Assembly (NCBI GenBank): GCA_019248085.1
Contig: JAEHHF010000014.1
Span: 1 to 11,832, forward strand
Length of the DNA stretch: 11,832 nt
Direction of reading: 5' to 3'
DNA from: Candidatus Dojkabacteria bacterium S2_J21
GTDB taxonomy: Bacteria; Patescibacteria; Dojkabacteria; SC72
Position 1 is the first letter of the stretch. Each line of letters starts with the position of its first letter. Position numbers and translations under genes: made by a program. The notes beneath the pieces were generated by a model that worked only from the letters and a program-made list of their open reading frames with translations, was not told the DNA's origin and did no database searches. This document shows, piece by piece, positions 6,724-11,832 of this stretch.

Positions 6724-7632
6724 CTAGAGGTATGGACATATGAGAGTTAATCCTAAATGACCATCTATCTTTCCAGTTTTAATTTGTAAATCTAGATTAG
6801 AAAGCTTCCTGTATATCTGTATTATCTGTTTCTGATCATAATTCTTAGAAGAATCTAAGATGGAAGGCAATGTGAATGGGGGGATTCTCAATATTGAGCA
6901 TATTTCTCTAAATGATTTCTTTTGATCATTTAAATGTTTAACCAATGTTAAGATTCTCAAATTTCTTGCTAGCATGGAGAGGATATAGTTGGGGTCATTG
7001 TTCTGTCTGTACAGGTTCTCCAATATCTCCATACTTCTACCTCGATCTTTGAGGTTGATAGCATCTATTAGGCTCCAGATATCCTTTTCTAATGTATCTG
7101 AGATATATGTAGTGTCATTCTCAGGATCTAATTTTAATTTTTGTATCTCATTTGCACATCTCTCCGGATCGTAATTTGTTCTCTCTGCAAGAAGTCTTTG
7201 AGTCGTAGGGTCTAGGTTTAGTCCATTTGTATCTAACTCTTCCTTTAGCCATCCAGCAAAGGATCTTTTGTTCATTTCATCATATTGTTCTAAGGCAGAA
7301 TTTTCTTTAAAGAACTTGAGATATCGTGTATTCACTCTTACTTTTTCATCTTCCCAGAAAAATAGGATATCGGTGCTGGTGCCTTTTTTAAGGATGGCCA
7401 GAATACTTTCGATTAGCTTGTCCTTATCCTTATTTTTGTAGAGTCGCTTTAATATGAGGCCTCTTTGAGATACAAAGAGATTTTGACTTCCTAATTGATC
7501 GAATATTCCTTGTGAGTCTTGGGATTCAGCATTAATAATCTGAAATTGTATATCAGGAAATTTCAGAGTTTCTTGTTTTAAGGCTTTTAGGGACAGATAT
7601 GGCGATGAGCCATGATATAGTTTGTATATCAC
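6724..7632 (-). CDS. holA: DNA polymerase III subunit delta (clamp loader)
   Basis: A 302-residue protein, somewhat shorter than the usual 330-345. Family features are LFFWEDEKV at about 90-98 (the ...FWE..K... strand), IWSLIDAINLKDRGRSMEIL at 185-204 (the F.L.DAI..gd...A...L block), YILSMLARNLRIL at 216-228 (the YIL.ML.RQ.R.L block), and LDLQIKTGKID at 280-290 (the L...D..IKTG..D signature near the C-terminus). Delta binds and opens the beta sliding clamp as part of the clamp-loader complex. The start codon is GTG at 7632, 7 bp after the LCP stop. It gives the expected IYKLYHGSSPYLS opening, where family members read YLL.G.d.yl, so I see no reason to look for another start. It is the last gene of the alaS-led run. 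The stop is TAG. Confidence 0.9.
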   Translation of the reverse strand: MIYKLYHGSSPYLSLKALKQETLKFPDIQFQIINAESQDSQGIFDQLGSQNLFVSQRGLILKRLYKNKDKDKLIESILAILKKGTSTDILFFWEDEKVRVNTRYLKFFKENSALEQYDEMNKRSFAGWLKEELDTNGLNLDPTTQRLLAERTNYDPERCANEIQKLKLDPENDTTYISDTLEKDIWSLIDAINLKDRGRSMEILENLYRQNNDPNYILSMLARNLRILTLVKHLNDQKKSFREICSILRIPPFTLPSILDSSKNYDQKQIIQIYRKLSNLDLQIKTGKIDGHLGLTLICPYL

Positions 7633-7639
7633 TTTTTAT

Positions 7640-9067
7640 TTATTCTACTAACTGAATTGCTTTACCTAGTAATATTGTAACATCTTCACCGTTTAAATTG
7701 GTGGTAATGAATTCTGGTTTGGTTTTGTTTGTAATGTTTAATGTCGTTGCAAATTCATCTATAGTCGCGGTGAATTCATTTTCTGTATGGGTATATATGT
7801 ATGTACCTTCCTTGTCAGAGTAGAGTGTGCCTTTGTAGGTTATATCCATATATGGATATTGTTCTTTTAATGTTTTAACTTTGGCTATAATTTCTGTATT
7901 TCCAAGACCGGTGTTGTAAATATATATTTTTGCATCCTCATTGTAAATCGAAGGTTTGACCATTATTAAATCTACAAATTCATTAATGTCAGTATATTTA
8001 CCTAATCCTAATTTAGGTCCGATTACGTATGCTAACAATGTACCATCATCTGCATATGTTGAAAGATTCCCAACTAACTGAGAATTGCCTGAAGCTGGGT
8101 CTAATACAAAGGAATAGGTTTTCCCATTCTTTTCATTAAAAGCTTTCGCAACATTTAAAGCCGCTTGTATATCACTAATCGTGAAAGCTGACACTTTAAT
8201 ATTATCTGCAACAGATGAAATTAGCCCCATGATAGCTTTTGGGCTAGTAAGGGTTTCTGTACTTAGAATCTTATCTTTAACTGCCATTATGACTTTCTGT
8301 TGCCTTCTGGCCCTCATGAAATCAGACCCTTCACCATTGTCGCTTGAATGTCTTGATCTAGCAAATTGCAGTGCAGTTTCACCATCCATTGTTTGTATAC
8401 CAGCTTTGAAAGATACTGTCTGATATCTAGTGCCCAGTGGATATTGATAGTCAGTAAAGCTATTCTCTACATTTATATCTACACCTCCAACAGCATCAAC
8501 GATCTGTGTAAAACCATCAAAATTTACCATAGCATAGTACTGTATTTCTGTTCCAGTCAATGCTTCCACGGTTCTTTTTAATTCTAGAAGTCCAGCAGTA
8601 TCATCATCATCTTTTGTAAATGCATATACCGCATTTATTTTATTGTACCAGCCAGAATCTTCTCCGATCTCTACGCTTAGATCTCTAGGTACAGATATCA
8701 TTACGACATTACTAGTTTCGTAATTGTATGATGCCAGTATTATAGTGTCGGTGTTTAGACCATCTGAAGTTCCTCTTGTATCAATACCAATTATGAGGCA
8801 GTTGGTATATTTCCCCGTACTGTCCTTTTTCAGTTCAGGTTCTTTGTTTGTGATTGAGAGTGATCCTGCATCAATTTTTAATCCAATTTTTTGAAATATT
8901 GCCACCCCCTTAAAAACAGCAAATCCCACTCCGGCTAGTATTAAAACAATTACTGCAAGTAGAACAAATCTTCCCCATCTCTTCTTTTTCTTTGGTTCCT
9001 CTAATTGAATCTTTGGTTCTGGGGCTTTAAGCTCTTTCTCATCTGTGATTTGCATATCTAGAGTCAT
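7640..9067 (-). CDS. LytR-CpsA-Psr family wall-polymer ligase
   Basis: 475 residues. A basic cytoplasmic N-terminus (PKKKKRWGR) precedes a membrane span at about 33-55. The LCP catalytic domain spans about 88-268: CLIIGIDTRG (90-99), NTDTIILASYN (105-115), VVMISVPRDL (121-130, with the conserved Arg-Asp), YAMVNFDGFTQIVDAVGGVDI (178-198), and LQFARSRHS...RARRQQKV (233-259), which supplies the Arg residues that bind the polyprenyl pyrophosphate. A C-terminal LytR_C-like domain (about 378-471) contains IYIYNTGLGNTEII. LCP enzymes transfer secondary polymers from undecaprenyl carrier lipid to peptidoglycan outside the membrane. It sits 18 bp after mltG, another wall enzyme. Codons for about residues 139-158 are duplicated in inverted form at the right edge of the window. 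Confidence 0.93.
   Translation of the reverse strand: MTLDMQITDEKELKAPEPKIQLEEPKKKKRWGRFVLLAVIVLILAGVGFAVFKGVAIFQKIGLKIDAGSLSITNKEPELKKDSTGKYTNCLIIGIDTRGTSDGLNTDTIILASYNYETSNVVMISVPRDLSVEIGEDSGWYNKINAVYAFTKDDDDTAGLLELKRTVEALTGTEIQYYAMVNFDGFTQIVDAVGGVDINVENSFTDYQYPLGTRYQTVSFKAGIQTMDGETALQFARSRHSSDNGEGSDFMRARRQQKVIMAVKDKILSTETLTSPKAIMGLISSVADNIKVSAFTISDIQAALNVAKAFNEKNGKTYSFVLDPASGNSQLVGNLSTYADDGTLLAYVIGPKLGLGKYTDINEFVDLIMVKPSIYNEDAKIYIYNTGLGNTEIIAKVKTLKEQYPYMDITYKGTLYSDKEGTYIYTHTENEFTATIDEFATTLNITNKTKPEFITTNLNGEDVTILLGKAIQLVE
8594..8651 (+). repeat. Arm 1 of a 58-bp perfect inverted repeat (inside the LCP gene)
   Basis: These 58 bases are identical to the reverse complement of the last 58 bases of the window (11775-11832). 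This arm lies in normal LCP coding sequence that encodes the stretch around YNKINAVYAFTKDDDD, so it is the native copy. The first mismatch on the inner side is at 8652 versus 11774. Whether the match continues past the other side cannot be seen because the window ends. Confidence 0.97.
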
Positions 9068-9085
9068 AGCGGGGCAAGGCTAAAC

Positions 9086-10090
9086 TTAATTTAATATGTA
9101 TTGATTTACATTCTTCTGGTGCTCTTCTGAGGTTCTTGCGTAGTGTATTATCCCCTTGCTATCGCTTATGAAGTAGTAGTAAGTGGAATTAACAGGATTT
9201 CTTGCTGCGTTGATAGATTCTAGCCCTGGGTTACAGATTGGGGTAGGTGGGAATCCAAGAACAATACGAGTATTGTAGGGATTTTTAGCTGCCAGATCTT
9301 CTGCAGTTATCAATGTCTCATCCCATGTTTTTAAGTAGTACAGAATTGTTGTATCTAGCCCTAGAGTCCAACCCTCTTCAAATCTCTTAAGTATAATGCC
9401 GGCAATTATTGGTCTGTCGGTTGAAGTCCTTCCTTCCTTCTCTGTTACGCTGGCAAGGATGATTGTTTGGTATGTGTCATTAATACCGACTTTGGTTTTG
9501 AAATTTTCTACCAATATTGTAGCTACATCTCTCTCTGTAACGTCTGGGGAAAAGGCATATTTATCGGGAAACAGATATCCTTCCAGATTTGTTAAATCAC
9601 TGTTAAGTCCAAATGTCTTTATGAATTCAACATCTGTAGTTAAAGCAAGGAAGGTATCCTTTGAGAAAGTAGAACCAAGATTCTTTACTAATATATCTGC
9701 AATCTCATCCTTTCTTAGCCCTTCTTGTATAGTTACCCAAGTTTCAGGATTTTTCCCATTCTGTAGGGTTTGTATTAGCTCTATAATGCTTAGGTTTTTT
9801 GGGATGTTGTATGTGCCTGCTTGCAGTTTTGAAGCAAGATTATTCAATCGAAGATATACTTTGAAATAGTTAGACCATCTTTCATTTAAAAGGCCTCGGT
9901 CGGTCAATGCTTTGAGAATTTGATCTACTGTTTCTCCTTCGTCTATCTGAACAAGAACCTTTTCATCGCTTGTACTATTTGTTGTTTTTAAAGCATGGTT
10001 GTAATCCAATTTTATTATTACCCCTGCAACGATTACAGTGATTAATGCTAGGAAAAAAATTTTTACTATGCTTCCAATTTGCTTAAACAT
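9086..10090 (-). CDS. mltG: Endolytic murein transglycosylase MltG
   Basis: 334 residues, the usual length. A short cytoplasmic start is followed by a membrane span at about 9-28, a small LysM-like region (about 45-115) with VQIDEGETVDQILKAL and AGTYNIPKNLSIIELI, then the YceG/MltG catalytic domain. Key blocks are LEGYLFPDKYAF (169-180), ILASVTEKEG (211-220) with Glu217 as the likely catalytic acid (equivalent to E. coli Glu218), LGLDTTILYYL (243-253), and YNTRIVLGFPPTPICNPGLESINAA (272-296). It ends with the T.EEH...V block. MltG cleaves nascent glycan strands at the outer membrane face and so sets strand length. It begins 6 bp after ruvX and precedes the LCP ligase by 18 bp. The alaS-ruvX-mltG order also resembles that of Firmicutes. 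Confidence 0.96.
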   Translation of the reverse strand: MFKQIGSIVKIFFLALITVIVAGVIIKLDYNHALKTTNSTSDEKVLVQIDEGETVDQILKALTDRGLLNERWSNYFKVYLRLNNLASKLQAGTYNIPKNLSIIELIQTLQNGKNPETWVTIQEGLRKDEIADILVKNLGSTFSKDTFLALTTDVEFIKTFGLNSDLTNLEGYLFPDKYAFSPDVTERDVATILVENFKTKVGINDTYQTIILASVTEKEGRTSTDRPIIAGIILKRFEEGWTLGLDTTILYYLKTWDETLITAEDLAAKNPYNTRIVLGFPPTPICNPGLESINAARNPVNSTYYYFISDSKGIIHYARTSEEHQKNVNQYILN

Positions 10091-10096
10091 CTTATA

Positions 10097-10522
10097 CTAT
10101 TTTGAATTTAAAAATTCTTGTAAAAATACTGTAGCGGCAATTTTGTCTATCTTTGTCCTGAATCCTTTTGTGTTCTGTCCTGAAGATATTAACATATTTT
10201 CTGCAGAAGTTGTAGAAAAGCTCTCATCGTACAAAATGATTGGTATATCGGTATTCTGTTTGATTTTGTATTCAAATCTAGAGATATTCTTCTGTGCTGC
10301 AGAGTGGTTTTTAACGAATGCTTGCGGGTATCCAAGTAGGATGGTTTTAACTTTGTATTCTTTACAGATTTCTATGATTTGGAGAATGATTGCAGTTTGT
10401 CCCTGATGTTCAGTTATTGAAAGTACGTCTAATGGAGAAGCTATGATTCCCTTTGAATCGGATATTGCTAACCCGAAGTGTTTCTTTCCGTAGTCTATTG
10501 CTAATATGGGATATTCAATCAT
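10097..10522 (-). CDS. ruvX: Holliday junction resolvase-like / pre-16S rRNA nuclease YqgF
   Basis: 141 residues, the normal size for YqgF/RuvX. An RNase H-like fold is indicated by ILAIDYGKKHFGLAISDSKG (6-25, catalytic Asp10), KTILLGYPQAFVKNHS (59-74, the GlP.n.dGs loop with Tyr where Leu is more usual), YDESFSTTSAENML (98-111, Glu100) and FRTKIDKIAATVFLQEFL (121-138, Asp126). The family takes part in 5' maturation of 16S rRNA and has also been called a Holliday-junction resolvase. The ATG comes 2 bp after the alaS stop and the TAG lies 6 bp before mltG, so it is almost certainly cotranscribed with both. Confidence 0.95.
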   Translation of the reverse strand: MIEYPILAIDYGKKHFGLAISDSKGIIASPLDVLSITEHQGQTAIILQIIEICKEYKVKTILLGYPQAFVKNHSAAQKNISRFEYKIKQNTDIPIILYDESFSTTSAENMLISSGQNTKGFRTKIDKIAATVFLQEFLNSK

Positions 10523-10524
10523 AG

Positions 10525-11778
10525 TTATTCTAATACAGCTTTAATTCTTTTTACACCTGCAGCCACATTCTCTTGTTTGTCTATTCTAAATTTGCCAAGT
10601 TCCTTGGTATTGGAGACGTGTGGCCCGTTACATATTTCAACAGAGTAGGGGTTGGATTTGTCTCCAATGGTATATACCTTTACGATATCGCCATATTTTT
10701 CGGAGAATGCTGCAAATGGTACCATCTTTAAAGCTTCTTCCTTGGGTAACTCTTCATATGTGATTGGTAGCTCTTTTTGTATTTGTTCATTTATCATATC
10801 TTCTACTTGTTTTGCTTGTTCAGGTGTTAGCTTGCTGTCTGATGGATAGTCAAATCTCAATCTCTCAGGAGTAATATTGCTTCCTTTTTGATATACCTGA
10901 TTACCTAATATTTTTCTTAGAGTTGCTAAGAGTAGGTGTGTGGTTGTGTGATATTTGGTAGACATTTCCGATGTATCCGCGAGTCCACCTTTAAACATTC
11001 CTGCGGATGAAGTACGAGAGAGTTCTTGGTGCTCTTTTAGCTTCTCTTCGAACGCTAGTAATGTAAGCTCTTCATCGAACGCAATCCTCAGATTTCTAAA
11101 CTCTTCAATAGCCATCTCAATTGGGAACCCATATGTGTCATACAGTTTGAAGGCAAGATTCTCACCTTGTTTAGTTAATGGAATTGCACCTATTTCATTT
11201 GAATCATCCTTTCCATATACACCGACACGTAATCTGGTTATCTCCTTCAATCCATTTTCCAATGTTTTACTAAACTTCTTCTCTTCTTCTTCCAATATAT
11301 TTAAAATTCTCTCTTTATCTGTTCCTAATTGAGAATATATCTGTGAGAATTGTTGTATAGCTATTTCTCCAACCCTCCTAGTAAACAAACCCTCAACACC
11401 TAACTTTTTACCATGTCGTATTGCCCTTCGTATAATTCTTCTTAAAATATATCCCTGTTCATTTCTGCTAGGTTCTACACCATCCATAATCATCCATGTC
11501 GCTGCTTTGATATGGTCAGTGATGATTCTTTGTGATTCCAAAACATTATTCTTACTAAGTGATTTGACTAAATCAAATATCGGTTTGTATATATCAGTAT
11601 CATATACACTTTCAACGCCTTGAGATATACAAGCCAACCTATCTAATCCTCCACCAAAGTCTACGTTATGTCTTCCTAATGATTTGTATTCATTTCCAAC
11701 CTTAAGGTATTCCATGAACACGTTGTTTCCAAGTTCAACAAGTTTGCCATTAACCATATAGAAGATCTCTGAGTCTGG
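10525..11778 (-). CDS. alaS: Alanyl-tRNA synthetase, reduced form (5' end missing)
   Basis: The frame is open from the TAA at 10525 to the window edge. The ATG at 11757 (residue 1 here) is internal, not the start: PDSEIFY, part of the AlaRS GP.GPDSEIF motif, is encoded just upstream. Catalytic core: LGNNVFMEYL (9-18), NVDFGGGLDRL (31-41), GYILRRIIRRAIRHG (102-116). Editing site: HTTTH (270-274) and CNGPH (376-380), the HxxxH...CxxxH metal-ligand set, with CNGPH replacing the common CGGTH. The beta-barrel segment normally preceding HxxxH, with its TPFYAESGGQ.GD block, is absent: FKGGLADTSEMSTKYH leads straight into it. The protein ends at GVKRIKAVLE, so the DHHA1/C-Ala domain is also absent. 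It charges tRNA-Ala. Bases beyond about 11778 belong to an inverted copy of the LCP gene, not to alaS. Confidence 0.95.
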   Translation of the reverse strand, partial: PDSEIFYMVNGKLVELGNNVFMEYLKVGNEYKSLGRHNVDFGGGLDRLACISQGVESVYDTDIYKPIFDLVKSLSKNNVLESQRIITDHIKAATWMIMDGVEPSRNEQGYILRRIIRRAIRHGKKLGVEGLFTRRVGEIAIQQFSQIYSQLGTDKERILNILEEEEKKFSKTLENGLKEITRLRVGVYGKDDSNEIGAIPLTKQGENLAFKLYDTYGFPIEMAIEEFRNLRIAFDEELTLLAFEEKLKEHQELSRTSSAGMFKGGLADTSEMSTKYHTTTHLLLATLRKILGNQVYQKGSNITPERLRFDYPSDSKLTPEQAKQVEDMINEQIQKELPITYEELPKEEALKMVPFAAFSEKYGDIVKVYTIGDKSNPYSVEICNGPHVSNTKELGKFRIDKQENVAAGVKRIKAVLE

Positions 11779-11832
11779 TACAATAAAATAAATGCGGTAT
11801 ATGCATTTACAAAAGATGATGATGATACTGCT
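11775..11832 (-). repeat. Arm 2 of the 58-bp inverted repeat, a probable chimeric join at the window edge
   Basis: The reverse complement of these bases equals 8594-8651 at all 58 positions. Here the sequence interrupts alaS: in frame it would encode hydrophobic nonsense (SSIIIIFCKC and so on, then IYFIV) directly before PDSEIFY, where AlaRS proteins have a conserved Gly-rich GP.GPDSEIF stretch. The crossover falls in CCAG, which fits both the alaS Pro-Asp codons and the LCP sequence. The copy is displaced antisense LCP sequence, probably made by template switching during amplification or by misassembly. Confidence 0.95.

Noticed and set aside
7842..7859. 18-bp perfect palindrome (ATATCCATA and its complement) inside the LCP gene
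   Set aside because: It lies within coding sequence for the LytR_C-like domain, is AT-rich, and has no partner copies in the window. It is most simply explained by chance plus codon usage.
9396..9869. Long plus-strand open frame of 157 codons opposite mltG
   Set aside because: It is antisense to strongly conserved MltG coding sequence. Its translation has no recognisable domain, and the same kind of shadow frame occurs opposite lepA, the DUF11-like gene and alaS.
11755..11757. ATG at 11757 as the start of alaS
   Set aside because: The conserved PDSEIFY motif is encoded immediately upstream in the same frame, and roughly the first 150-190 residues of any AlaRS are missing. This ATG is an internal methionine.
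1..11832. CRISPR arrays, tRNA/rRNA genes, IS elements, toxin-antitoxin or defence systems
   Set aside because: No spaced direct repeats, no tRNA-like cloverleaf, and no transposase or nuclease domains were seen. Gaps between genes are at most 95 bp and leave little room for such elements.

Overview
The window is an AT-rich, very densely packed bacterial segment, with standard-code genes, almost no intergenic space (largest gap 95 bp) and almost no recognisable Shine-Dalgarno sequences. Gene content and style point to a Candidate Phyla Radiation (Patescibacteria) genome, perhaps the Microgenomates/Katanobacteria/Dojkabacteria side. The clues are a stripped-down alanyl-tRNA synthetase, small single-span proteins with beta-sandwich ectodomains, a DUF11-like surface protein and minimal gene spacing. 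This lineage call is inference; no marker that fixes the phylum is present.

Layout from right to left, since most genes are on the minus strand. (1) 11778-6724 is a tight run alaS (5' end missing) - ruvX - mltG - LCP ligase - holA with gaps of 2, 6, 18 and 7 bp. It links tRNA charging, pre-16S rRNA processing, peptidoglycan cleavage, wall-polymer attachment and the replisome clamp loader. (2) 6712-4895 is a separately promoted gene for a 584-residue, Cys-rich, DUF11-like membrane-anchored surface protein. (3) 4079-4898 on the plus strand holds two overlapping genes for small membrane-anchored proteins with a He_PIG/cadherin-like fold and a fibronectin-III-like fold. They converge on gene (2), and the stop codons overlap. 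(4) 4051-1 on the minus strand starts from a good sigma70-type promoter and reads rpsT - four-span membrane protein - single-span membrane protein - lepA - recF. recF runs off the left edge.

The main structural anomaly is at the right edge. The last 58 bases (11775-11832) are a perfect inverted copy of 8594-8651 inside the LCP gene, joined to alaS in the middle of its conserved PDSEIF motif. This looks like a chimeric join or assembly artefact and not a real alaS 5' region, so the alaS frame upstream of about 11778 should not be trusted.

Other points of interest are an AlaRS that appears to lack both the beta-barrel half of the editing module and the C-Ala domain, two unrecognised membrane proteins embedded between rpsT and lepA, a surface protein with a TPETG motif and a long cytoplasmic tail, and no use of TGA among 12 visible stop codons. 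I found no CRISPR array, tRNA, rRNA, IS element or obvious new defence or mobile system.
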